64,000 nt of DNA from an uncultured Clostridia bacterium. GTDB taxonomy: Bacteria; Bacillota; Clostridia; Oscillospirales; Acutalibacteraceae. The stretch's first letter is position 1. Each line of letters opens with the position of its first letter. Below are positions 55,211-64,000 of this stretch, in pieces. A model generated the notes under the pieces. It was given only the letters and a program-made list of their open reading frames with translations. It made no database searches and was not told where the DNA came from. The stretch spans positions 69,473 to 133,472 of the forward strand of contig CANQXE010000004.1 in NCBI GenBank assembly GCA_947627725.1. The letters are read 5' to 3'. Both the position numbers and the translations under genes were made by a program.

Positions 55211-57430
55211 TTAATCCTCTTTATCCGCAAACCTCTTTAAAAATTCATCTCTGTCAAGTCCGCAGTTTCTTGCATAATCATTATTCGGAACAGCCCTTAT
55301 AACCTCACCATTGTAACGTGAAACAAGTGCTTCGCACTCCTTACCGCCTATCGTACACGTTTCAATTGAGTAGGCCTCTTTGAGAGGAACCTGCTTTTTA
55401 AGCGATGATTTTTCCGTTAAAGCGCCCGTGGGACAAAGCTTTACACAAAGTCCGCAATTCGTACATTTTGTTTGATCAAGCGCAAGCGCAAAGGCAGGCG
55501 ACACACTTGTCTTAAAGCCTCGTCCCAGAAGACCGACAGCGCTTATATTCATAACTTCTTTACAGGAACGAACACAAAGACCGCAAAGAATACATTTTGC
55601 AGTGTTACGCTCAATAAAGGCATTTTCATCACGTGTATATTTCTGAGGCATTTCGCCCGCAAATCTGCCCGGGTCAATATCATACCTCTGAGCAACAGAG
55701 AGCAGTTTGCACTTAAAGTATTCACGGCAGCCGCATTCAAGACAGCGCTGTGCCTCCTTTTGAGCCTGCTCAACAGTCAAACCGAGTGAAACCTCATCAA
55801 AATTATCCTTTCTTATATCGGCATCAAGAACGGCGGCAACCTCTCTCGGCTCTGCCTTCCTGCCCGAAACGTCAACCCTGTCATCGTCACGCTTGCTTAG
55901 ATATTTAGGCGTTAAATCATACGTTTCTCCTTTAAGATAAGCGTCAACAACCTTAACGCACCTGTCTGCCTCACCGATAGCCTCAACAGCAATGGACGCG
56001 CCCTTATTTGTAGCGTCACCGATAGCAAACACGCCGTCAATATTCGTTTCAAATGTATCTTCATCAGCAAGTATTGTGCCTCTTTCGGTCAGCTTAACAT
56101 TTGTAAAATCACTTGAATCAAGCTTTTGACCGATAGCCATAATTACGCTGTCAAGCTCAAGATACTCTGTCTTGCCCTCAATTGCCACAGGTCTTCTTCT
56201 GCCTGATGCGTCGGGTTCTCCGAGCTCCATAAGCTGAAGCGTCATTCCGCAGACCCTGCCGTCTTTCTCATGAATTTCAACAGGATTTGTGAGGAATTTA
56301 TATATAACGCCCTCCTCTTTTGATTCCTTAATTTCAATTTTCTCGGCAGGCATTTCCTTTTCGGTTCTGCGGTAAATGATGTATACCTCTTCTGCACCGA
56401 GACGTACAGCCGTACGGCAGGCGTCCATAGCGGTATTACCGCCGCCGCAGACGGCTACTCTTTTTCCGATTTCAACAGGGTTTCCCTGAATAACGCTTCT
56501 GAGAAAATCAATACCGCCGTACACACCCTGTGTATCCTCACCTTTAACACGCATAGGACTTGATTTCCACGCGCCCGGTGCGAGGATAACAGCGTCATTT
56601 ACCGACTTAAGCATATCAATGGTAATGTCCCGACCTAATTTTACGTTATTAACAAATTTTACTCCCGTCTTTTCTATAATGGAAATTTCGCTGTCAAGAA
56701 TTTCTTTCGGCAGGCGGTACTGGGGAATACCGTATCTGAGCATACCGCCCATCTTATCCATCATATCAAAGACCGTTACCTCGTGACCGAGTGTTCTGAG
56801 ATAAAGAGCCGCAGTAAGTCCCGCAGGACCTCCGCCAACAATTGCTGCTTTTTTGCCTGTACTCTTTGCAACCTCAGGCAAATATGAATCACCCTTCAAG
56901 TCCAAATCGGCGGCAAAATATTTAAGCTGTGCAATATTTATCGGCTCCTCAACCTTGCCGCGCCTGCACGCTTTTTCACACGGGTGCGGACACACTCTGC
57001 CGATAGACGCCGGAAGCGGTATTCTCTCCTTAATCAGCTTGAGAGCGTCGTCAAATTTACCGTTGGCAATAAGTCCGACATATCCCTGGCAATCGGTATT
57101 TGCGGGGCAGGCAAGCTGACACGGGGCAATACAGTCGCCGTCGTGCGCGGACATTAAAAGCTCCATCGCAATTTTCCTTGACTTAATAACTCTTTCACTT
57201 TCTGTATTGATGACCATTCCGTCAGATACTTTAGCCGAGCAGGAGCGAAGAAGCTTCGCAACGCCCTCAGCCTCCACAACGCAAAGACCGCAGGCGCCGT
57301 ACACCTCAACCGCCTCATCATAACAAAGCGTCGGTATGTAAATACCGTTATTCCTTGCCGCCTCTAAAATGGTACTGCCTTCGGGAGCAGTAACCTTCTG
57401 ACCGTTGATTGTAAGACGAATCATTTTCAT
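55211..57430 (-). CDS. 2Fe-2S / GltD-like FAD-NAD(P) oxidoreductase / 2x[4Fe-4S] fusion
   Basis: N-terminal 2Fe-2S (CYDEAVEVYGACGLCVVE), GltD-like (AAIVGGGPAGLTAALYL, GGMLRYGIPQYRLP), C-terminal CILCGLCVRSC and CTNCGLCVKLCP; ATG 57430 with aaggagga SD. Confidence 0.88.
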   Translation of the reverse strand: MKMIRLTINGQKVTAPEGSTILEAARNNGIYIPTLCYDEAVEVYGACGLCVVEAEGVAKLLRSCSAKVSDGMVINTESERVIKSRKIAMELLMSAHDGDCIAPCQLACPANTDCQGYVGLIANGKFDDALKLIKERIPLPASIGRVCPHPCEKACRRGKVEEPINIAQLKYFAADLDLKGDSYLPEVAKSTGKKAAIVGGGPAGLTAALYLRTLGHEVTVFDMMDKMGGMLRYGIPQYRLPKEILDSEISIIEKTGVKFVNNVKLGRDITIDMLKSVNDAVILAPGAWKSSPMRVKGEDTQGVYGGIDFLRSVIQGNPVEIGKRVAVCGGGNTAMDACRTAVRLGAEEVYIIYRRTEKEMPAEKIEIKESKEEGVIYKFLTNPVEIHEKDGRVCGMTLQLMELGEPDASGRRRPVAIEGKTEYLELDSVIMAIGQKLDSSDFTNVKLTERGTILADEDTFETNIDGVFAIGDATNKGASIAVEAIGEADRCVKVVDAYLKGETYDLTPKYLSKRDDDRVDVSGRKAEPREVAAVLDADIRKDNFDEVSLGLTVEQAQKEAQRCLECGCREYFKCKLLSVAQRYDIDPGRFAGEMPQKYTRDENAFIERNTAKCILCGLCVRSCKEVMNISAVGLLGRGFKTSVSPAFALALDQTKCTNCGLCVKLCPTGALTEKSSLKKQVPLKEAYSIETCTIGGKECEALVSRYNGEVIRAVPNNDYARNCGLDRDEFLKRFADKED

Positions 57431-57444
57431 ATGTCTGCTCCTCC

Positions 57445-59190
57445 TTATCTTCTTACTACAGCGCCGAATTTGCAGGACTGAATACATTTTCCGCACTTAA
57501 TACATTTCTTAATATCAATAGTGTGCGGATTTTTAACCGTGCCGCTGATTGCGCCGACGGGACAGTTCCTTGCGCATAAGGTACAGCCCTTGCATGCGGA
57601 GCTGTCAATAGAATATTGAATAAGGGATGAACACTCGCCCGCGGGGCAGGTTTTATCCTCAATATGGGCTGTGTACTCATCCTTAAAGTATTTTATAGTA
57701 GTTAAAACAGGGTTAGGCGCCGTCTGTCCAAGACCACAGAGCGCGCCGTCCTTAATAGCGTAACAAAGCTCCTCCAGAAGCTCTATATCGCCGTTTTGCC
57801 CTTTGCCTTCGGTAATTCTTGTCAGAATCTCAAGCATTCTTGTTGTGCCGATACGGCAGTGAATACACTTGCCGCAGCTTTCCTTAGCTGTGAAATCAAG
57901 GAAAAACTTCGCCATACCGACCATACAGGTGCCCTCGTCCATAACGACCATACCGCCTGAACCCATAATGGCGCCTGTCGCGCCGAGCGCTTTATAATCA
58001 ATTACCGTATCAATCAGGCTTGCCGGAATACATCCGCCCGACGGTCCGCCCATCTGAACAGCCTTGAACTGCTTATCACCCTTCATTCCTCCGCCGATAT
58101 CAAAAATGACGTCACGCAGAGTTTTACCCATAGGAATTTCCACAAGTCCGCTGCGCTTAACCTTGCCCGTAACGGCAAACACCTTAGTACCTTTTGAATC
58201 TTCCGTTCCCATTGCGGCAAACGCCTCGCCGCCGTTATTGATTATCCAGCTTACATTCGCGAAGGTTTCAACATTATTTATGTTTGACGGCTTTCTCCAG
58301 TAACCGCTCTGCGCGGGAAACGGAGGTTTTAAACGCGGCATACCCCTGTGTCCCTCAAGCGATTCAATAAGCGCCGTTTCCTCACCGCAGACAAACGCTC
58401 CGGCACCTGCCTTTATTGTCATTTCGCAGGAGAAATCCGTACCGAAAATATTGCTGCCGAGGTATCCTGCTTCTGTTGCCTGCTCAATCGCTCTTTCAAG
58501 TCTTTTTATCGCAAGAGGATACTCCGCTCTCACATAAACAACTGCGTTTTTTGCTCCTATTGCGTAGGCTCCGATAAGCATACCCTCAATTAAATTGTGG
58601 GGGTCGGATTCAATAACCGCCCTGTCCATAAACGCGCCGGGGTCGCCCTCGTCGGCATTACAGATAAGGTACTTTTCCTCGCCCTCAGCCTGTCTTGCGG
58701 CATTCCATTTAAACCATGTGGGGAAGCCCGCGCCTCCTCTGCCTGCAAGTCCCGATATTTTTATCTCCTCAATAACCTGCTCGGGGGTCATCTCACACAC
58801 CGCTTTTTTGAGAGCGGTATATCCGTCTGCGTTAATGAAGTCGTCTATCTCTTCGGGATTGATAATGCCGCAGCGCCTGAGCGCAATACGTGTTTGTTTT
58901 TCTAAAAACGCCTTATCCTCATCGGCAACAAGCAAATCGGCAATCGCACTTTCGTCGCCCGTTTTTATATATTCGGCAATTTTTGCTGAATCATTTTCAC
59001 TCACTCGGACAAGACGCTTTACCTCTCTGCCGTCCTCGTAAATATCAACAATCGGCTCAAGGTAGCACATACCTATACAGCCTGCTATTGTAAGCTCCGC
59101 GCCGTTTAAATCCTCTTTTAACAGCGCCTTCCTAACCTTTTCGGCACCTGCCGCTATACCGCAGGAACCCTCTCCGACAACGATTTTCAT
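57445..59190 (-). CDS. NuoF/HydB-like NADH-binding flavoprotein with Trx-like 2Fe-2S N-domain and C-terminal ferredoxin
   Basis: GLAGRGGAGFPTWFKW, CNADEGDPGAFMDR, GAGAFVCGEETALI, ESCGKCIHCRIGT, two CxxCxxCxxxC clusters at C-terminus. Confidence 0.95.
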   Translation of the reverse strand: MKIVVGEGSCGIAAGAEKVRKALLKEDLNGAELTIAGCIGMCYLEPIVDIYEDGREVKRLVRVSENDSAKIAEYIKTGDESAIADLLVADEDKAFLEKQTRIALRRCGIINPEEIDDFINADGYTALKKAVCEMTPEQVIEEIKISGLAGRGGAGFPTWFKWNAARQAEGEEKYLICNADEGDPGAFMDRAVIESDPHNLIEGMLIGAYAIGAKNAVVYVRAEYPLAIKRLERAIEQATEAGYLGSNIFGTDFSCEMTIKAGAGAFVCGEETALIESLEGHRGMPRLKPPFPAQSGYWRKPSNINNVETFANVSWIINNGGEAFAAMGTEDSKGTKVFAVTGKVKRSGLVEIPMGKTLRDVIFDIGGGMKGDKQFKAVQMGGPSGGCIPASLIDTVIDYKALGATGAIMGSGGMVVMDEGTCMVGMAKFFLDFTAKESCGKCIHCRIGTTRMLEILTRITEGKGQNGDIELLEELCYAIKDGALCGLGQTAPNPVLTTIKYFKDEYTAHIEDKTCPAGECSSLIQYSIDSSACKGCTLCARNCPVGAISGTVKNPHTIDIKKCIKCGKCIQSCKFGAVVRR

Positions 59191-59191
59191 A

Positions 59192-59666
59192 CTACTCACC
59201 CTCCCTCAGTCTTTTTAAAATATTCTTTGTTTTCTCGGGAGTAAGTGAGCCGTAGGTATCCCCATTAATCATCATAACAGGTGAAAGCGAGCAACAGCCG
59301 AGACAGGCTACGCACTTAAGAGAGAACAGTCCGTCCTTTGTCGTTTCACCGTCTCCTATACCAAGCTCATCCTCAATCGTCTGTAAAATGAGCTCGCTTG
59401 AATTAACGTGGCACGCCGTACCCTGGCAAAGCATAATAAGATACTTTCCGACAGGGGTAAGGCGAAACTGTGTATAAAAGGTTGCGACACCCATGATTTC
59501 GCTTTCCGCAATACCTGTTCTTTCGCTTATGTACTCAATTGCGGCTTTCGGAAGATAGCCGTAAATCTCCTGCGTTTTTTGTAAAATCGTAATTAACGAG
59601 CCCTTAACCTCCGCCAAATCATCAAGCACAGGATTTATACAGCTCAAATCAATTTTTTCAGTCATA
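59192..59666 (-). CDS. NuoE/HydC-like 2Fe-2S subunit
   Basis: IYGYLPKAAIEYI, MGVATFYTQFRLTPVGKYLIMLCQGTACHV, CVACLGCCSLSPVMMI. Confidence 0.94.
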
Positions 59667-59775
59667 TATCCCTCTCCCATATAAAATATAATCATTTTTT
59701 ATTTCGGGTTTAACTAACATAATACTAAATTATTCGTCAGCTTTCAATAGTATATTTAAGGAAAAATACCTTTTG

Positions 59776-60591
59776 TTACCTTAATATATATTCCTCAACC
59801 GCAATCGCAAGTCCGTCCTCTGCGTTTGAACGCGCGATAAATTTTGCCGCCGCCTTACATTCGTCACTTCCGTTTGCCATCGCAAAGGAATATTTTGCAT
59901 ATTTAAGCATAGGTATGTCGTTGCCAGCGTCACCGAAGCTCATACATTCATCAGAGGTTATACCCATAACTTTGCAGATACCTTCAAGCGCCCTGCCCTT
60001 GTCGGCAGATTTAACGGTAGCCTCCAGATTTCCCTTAAAACTGCACGCTGTTGACAGGTTATAGGATAAAAGCTTTTCTTCAAATCTATTATAGTTCTCT
60101 TCTTTTACGGAATATAATGTTATTTTTTCAACATCAATATTTTTTTGAAATTTCAAAAGAGATTTATGCCCCGTCATTGTTTTAATAACCTCGTCAATAA
60201 ATTCTTCGGGAAATTCCGTATTGTCAAACAAATTCTCCGTACCGAGCTGATAATGTGATTTACCGTCAACATAAATTTCAAAAAATACATCATTTTTTAA
60301 GAAATAACTTATCAGCTCCCCCGCTATATGCTTATCTATTAAATTTGAATAAATGATTTTATTCTCATTCCTGTCAAAAACGCACGCGCCGTTTGAATAT
60401 ATTATATAATCAGCAAACGGCACCTGGCTGATAACATTATCAATCAGCGCGAGGGGTCTGCCTGTGGCAATCGCTATTTTGACACCCTTGTTATGCGCCC
60501 TTTTAAGCGTATTAATTGTACGAGGTGTTACCGTCAGATGATCGGCAGACATAAGCGTGCCGTCCAAATCGGTTGCAATCAGCTTAATCAA
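59776..60591 (-). CDS. Cof-type HAD phosphatase
   Basis: LIATDLDGTLMSADH, IAIATGRPLALI, CMSFGDAGNDIPMLKYAKYSFAMANG. Confidence 0.93.
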   Translation of the reverse strand: MIKLIATDLDGTLMSADHLTVTPRTINTLKRAHNKGVKIAIATGRPLALIDNVISQVPFADYIIYSNGACVFDRNENKIIYSNLIDKHIAGELISYFLKNDVFFEIYVDGKSHYQLGTENLFDNTEFPEEFIDEVIKTMTGHKSLLKFQKNIDVEKITLYSVKEENYNRFEEKLLSYNLSTACSFKGNLEATVKSADKGRALEGICKVMGITSDECMSFGDAGNDIPMLKYAKYSFAMANGSDECKAAAKFIARSNAEDGLAIAVEEYILR

Positions 60592-60750
60592 ATTTTTTCT
60601 TCCTTTCGCCTTATTCCATAATATTTTATCATATCAGCTTTCAATAATCTATAAAATTAATGTAAATATAAATTATAAACAATTCAAATATTACCTTTAA
60701 TTTTTATTTTTTAATGGTACAATATAAAAACAGAAGAGGAAAGATTATTA

Positions 60751-61953
60751 ATGAAAAAGTATTTTAGTATAATTTTTGTTATTGTTTTTATAGCCGCAGC
60801 TGCCTTTGGATATAATTTTTTTACCGGCGGTAAAATGGAACAAAGGCTTGAAGGTCTTGAATCAAAAGAAATAACTGCCACACGGCTCCAAACCTCAAAA
60901 AAACAAATCAGTCAAAATGCGAAAACTATCGGCAGTTCTCTTTATGACGCTTTGACTGATGATGAAAAAAATGTGTATGATACCGTTTACGACGCATTAG
61001 CCGACTATGAAGATTCGGTGTTTGTATACGAAAATATTGAATCTGACAGAATATTTGAAATCGTTCGTCTTGTTATCTCCGAGCATCCTGAAATTTTCTG
61101 GTCAAAGGGTGACTGTACTTATTCAAACTCCGGTAAGCTCATTTTTAACTATCCGTACACGCACCGGGAAGCGCAGGAAAAAAACACACTGATTGAAAAA
61201 AGAGCAAGAGAAATTATTGAAAATATAAACCTGTCGGGAGATGAATATGAACGCTCCCTCGCAATATTTGATTATATTGTTAAAAACACAAGCTACGACA
61301 ACAGCGCGACAAATAAACCGGACGAATTTTTTGAAGCGTCAACAATTGAGGGCGTATTTCTTAACGGCAAGGCAGTATGCTCAGGCTATTCAAGAGCATA
61401 CCAGTATCTTTTATCCCTTGCGGGAATCGACTCAATAACAATCACGGGAGAGGCAAAAACACCGAACGGATACAGCAGCCACGCTTGGACAGCGCAGGAG
61501 GCTGACGGCGAAATATATTTTACCGATGTCACATGGGGAGACAGCTATGAGAAGTCTATTGATACCGACTTTGTAAGCCACGTGTATTTTATGATGACCT
61601 CAAATGAGATTGAAAAAACACATAAATGCGACGAAATTTATTCCGCGGTTAAAAGCACCTCTGATATTAATAATTATTTTGTAAGACAGAGCTTTTATTT
61701 TGAAAAATACAACCAGTCGGCTTTACGTGATAAAATAAAAAACAGTATCGAGCGGGACGAAGCGGGTATTGAAATAAAATTTGCGAACATTGAGGAATAC
61801 CAAACCGCACAAAAAAGCTTGTTTGACAATCAAAATATATATTATATTCTTAAAACAATCGACATCTTTTCAAAAAAAATTAACACACGAAATATAATTT
61901 ATAATGTCGACGACACACATAATATCATTACAATTTTCTATTGCAAAAATTAA
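60751..61953 (+). CDS. Transglutaminase-like domain protein with N-terminal membrane anchor
   Basis: NGKAVCSGYSRAYQYLLSLAGIDSITITGEA...SSHAWTAQEADGEIYFTDVTWGD (Cys-His-Asp triad). Confidence 0.87.
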   Translation: MKKYFSIIFVIVFIAAAAFGYNFFTGGKMEQRLEGLESKEITATRLQTSKKQISQNAKTIGSSLYDALTDDEKNVYDTVYDALADYEDSVFVYENIESDRIFEIVRLVISEHPEIFWSKGDCTYSNSGKLIFNYPYTHREAQEKNTLIEKRAREIIENINLSGDEYERSLAIFDYIVKNTSYDNSATNKPDEFFEASTIEGVFLNGKAVCSGYSRAYQYLLSLAGIDSITITGEAKTPNGYSSHAWTAQEADGEIYFTDVTWGDSYEKSIDTDFVSHVYFMMTSNEIEKTHKCDEIYSAVKSTSDINNYFVRQSFYFEKYNQSALRDKIKNSIERDEAGIEIKFANIEEYQTAQKSLFDNQNIYYILKTIDIFSKKINTRNIIYNVDDTHNIITIFYCKN

Positions 61954-61965
61954 CAATAGCTTTAA

Positions 61966-62010
61966 AACGCAAAGAGGGACGGCTTTAAAACAGCAGTCCC
62001 TCTTTGTGCA
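61966..62010. terminator. Bidirectional hairpin terminator
   Basis: gcaaagagggac / gtccctctttgtgc. Confidence 0.75.
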
Positions 62011-62037
62011 AAATATTATCTTGTTTTTAAGTGTTCA

Positions 62038-63426
62038 TTAAATGTGAAGAATTGCCGTTGCAAGCCAAAAATAAATTAAAAGTGACAAAGCATCAACTAT
62101 TGTTGTAATAAACGGAGACGACATAACGGCAGGGTCAAATTTAAGCTTCTTCGCAAATATGGGAAGCGTACAACCGACAATTTTTGCAAAAACAACCTCA
62201 ATAACAAGAGTTAAACTGATTACAAGATCAACCTTTAATGTTATTCCGTCTGTATTGAGAAGCAGTCCGTCAACTAACCACACCTTAAAAAAATTAACAG
62301 CCGCAAGCGAAAGTCCGCAGCAGATACCGACACGTATCTCCTTCCATATTACTTTAAAAATATCATTAAGATCAATTTCATTAAGCGAAAGCGCACGGAT
62401 AATTGTAACACTTGCCTGACCGCCCGAATTACCGCCTGTGTCCATAAGCATAGGAATGAATGATGTCAAAATAATCAGCGCTGACAGTTTATCCTCAAAA
62501 GAGGTGATAATCATACCGGTAAATGTTGCGCTTACCATTAAAAGCATAAGCCACGGTATTCTTGATTTAAAAGTTTCAAAAACACCGATTTTAAGATACG
62601 GCTTTTCCGAGGTGCGCACAATAGCGTTCATTTTGTGAATATCCTCAGTATTCTCCTCCTGCAAAACGTCCATAGCGTCGTCGACCGTGATAATTCCAAC
62701 GAGCCTGTTTTCCATATCAACAACGGGCAGGGCGAGAAAATTATACTTGTCAAAAAGCTGAACCGCAGTCTCCTTGTCATCATGAGTATTAACACAAATG
62801 GTATTTGTTTCCATAAAATCTTCAATTATGTCATCATAATCGTGGAGCAAAAGCTCCTTGACGGTTGTAACACCGATAAGGTGCCTTGACGCGTCGGTTA
62901 CATAACAGGTATAAATCGTCTCCTTGTCAACGCCTGTACGTCTTATACGCTTAAACGCGTCCTCAACCGTATTGTTTTTTTTGAGATCCACAAACTCAGG
63001 CGTCATAATTGAGCCTGCGCTGTCCTCGGGATATTTTAAAAGAGTATTTATTGACGCCCTTGTCTTAGAGTCTGTGTTCTTTAAAATTCTTTTAACAATA
63101 GTTGCGGGCATTTCCTCAATAATATCTACCGTATCATCAAGGTAAAGCTCGTCAAGCACTTCACGAAGCTCTGTATCGGAAAAGGCTCTTATAATAGCCT
63201 CCTGTGTGTCATTATCAAGCTCTACAAAAGTTTCAGCAGCCTCCTCCTTGGGAAGAAGCCGGAAAAATAAAATCTGCTCCTCAACCGGAAACTCCTCAAA
63301 AAGCGATGCAATATCAGCAGGATTAATTTCAGTAAGTATTGACTTGATGTCTAAATACCTTTTGCTTTTGTAAAAAGAAGAAATTTCCTGTGCTATGTCC
63401 TCAAGCTCCATATCTTCAAGATTCAT
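62038..63426 (-). CDS. mgtE: MgtE magnesium transporter
   Basis: MgtE_N helices, CBS domains (VGIITVDDAMDVLQEE), MLMDTGGNSGGQASVTIIRAL pore motif; SD ggaggtg before ATG 63426. Confidence 0.96.
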   Translation of the reverse strand: MNLEDMELEDIAQEISSFYKSKRYLDIKSILTEINPADIASLFEEFPVEEQILFFRLLPKEEAAETFVELDNDTQEAIIRAFSDTELREVLDELYLDDTVDIIEEMPATIVKRILKNTDSKTRASINTLLKYPEDSAGSIMTPEFVDLKKNNTVEDAFKRIRRTGVDKETIYTCYVTDASRHLIGVTTVKELLLHDYDDIIEDFMETNTICVNTHDDKETAVQLFDKYNFLALPVVDMENRLVGIITVDDAMDVLQEENTEDIHKMNAIVRTSEKPYLKIGVFETFKSRIPWLMLLMVSATFTGMIITSFEDKLSALIILTSFIPMLMDTGGNSGGQASVTIIRALSLNEIDLNDIFKVIWKEIRVGICCGLSLAAVNFFKVWLVDGLLLNTDGITLKVDLVISLTLVIEVVFAKIVGCTLPIFAKKLKFDPAVMSSPFITTIVDALSLLIYFWLATAILHI

Positions 63427-63484
63427 AGTATGCACCTCCTTTTTTCATATTGAACTGTTTGGTACCAATTAACCGTAATATCGC

Positions 63485-64000
63485 TTATTCAATCGGGCTG
63501 TAAAACGGTTTTTCGTCCTTATCGTAAGGATTAACCGCTATTTTTCTTGTAATCAAAAACAAAACAATAATAATTAAAATACCGCCTGCCGCGGCAAGAA
63601 CAGTAATAATAAATTCAGGTCTTTGATAAAGGCGTGTGCCGTCAACAAAGGACACAAAGCCCGGCTGTGCCATTTCAGCCTTAACCTGTTCGGTAGTTTT
63701 GTCAACTCGTTTTATATTAAGTAAATATTCCCTTGTACTGCCGTCAGAAGCGGTACAGGAAAGGGTTATTTTCGGAGTCTGGTCATTGCCGAGAATCAGT
63801 TCAACTGGCGCGCAATACGCATTTATATCCCATGTTACAGGGGTAATTGTAAGCTGAGTAAGATCTGACGGGATATAGAGCTTGTATTCCGTATCCTCAT
63901 CGTTAAGGCGCGGTGATATTTCGCCGTATGTACAGTAAACAGATGAAAGAAAATTATTATTGTTAATTTCATAAACTGCGGGATTTACATATTTGAAATT
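63485..64000 (-). CDS. Cadherin-like beta-sandwich + C-terminal TM protein (5' end outside window)
   Basis: Frame open to window edge: ...GNDQTPKITLSCTASDGSTREYLLNIKRVDKTTEQVKAEMAQPGF... then TM VLAAAGGILIIIVLFLITRK. Confidence 0.7.
   Translation of the reverse strand, partial: NFKYVNPAVYEINNNNFLSSVYCTYGEISPRLNDEDTEYKLYIPSDLTQLTITPVTWDINAYCAPVELILGNDQTPKITLSCTASDGSTREYLLNIKRVDKTTEQVKAEMAQPGFVSFVDGTRLYQRPEFIITVLAAAGGILIIIVLFLITRKIAVNPYDKDEKPFYSPIE

Noticed and set aside
1-64000. CRISPR arrays, tRNA genes, IS elements, integrases
   Set aside because: No regularly spaced direct repeats, tRNA cloverleaf-like sequences, transposase or integrase motifs noticed by eye; a tool scan would be needed to exclude them fully

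Overview
About 64 kb of a low/medium-GC anaerobic Firmicutes-like chromosome (gene content resembles gut Clostridia/Oscillospiraceae; inferred from protein style only). No CRISPR array, tRNA, transposase or phage module was seen. Housekeeping and metabolic content: partial signal peptidase I; a GPH-transporter/hydrolase/MIF-tautomerase operon; a P-type cation ATPase behind an apparent yybP-ykoY (Mn2+) riboswitch; an IolC-like kinase with a class II aldolase; RNase P RNA; an LCP protein; a PPase-like/Nudix fusion; a Dlt-like operon (ligase, carrier, MBOAT, SGNH); carbohydrate enzymes (GH27, domain-swapped GH3, GH2, GH43); PI-PLC-like and PHP proteins; NptA-PhoP-PhoR with a Pho-box-like promoter; YlmH; HypA/HypB with NuoE/NuoF/GltD-like flavoprotein genes; MgtE. 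The most unusual region is ~10.8-30.0 kb: two divergent giant secreted-protein genes (2070 and 2632 aa), a cohesin-like/dockerin protein sharing a C-terminal X-dockerin module with the 2070-aa protein, a Cys-rich repeat protein, and an untracked 38-aa peptide ORF ending in a Gly-rich tail. Regulatory signals read directly from sequence include the riboswitch with its mutually exclusive terminator, a dyad shared by divergent promoters next to an XRE regulator, a dyad holding both -10 boxes between GH3 and GH2, and 11-bp-phased TTAAC repeats upstream of nptA. A likely frameshifted gene lies at ~39.4-40.2 kb. All family calls are from motif recognition; no searches were run.
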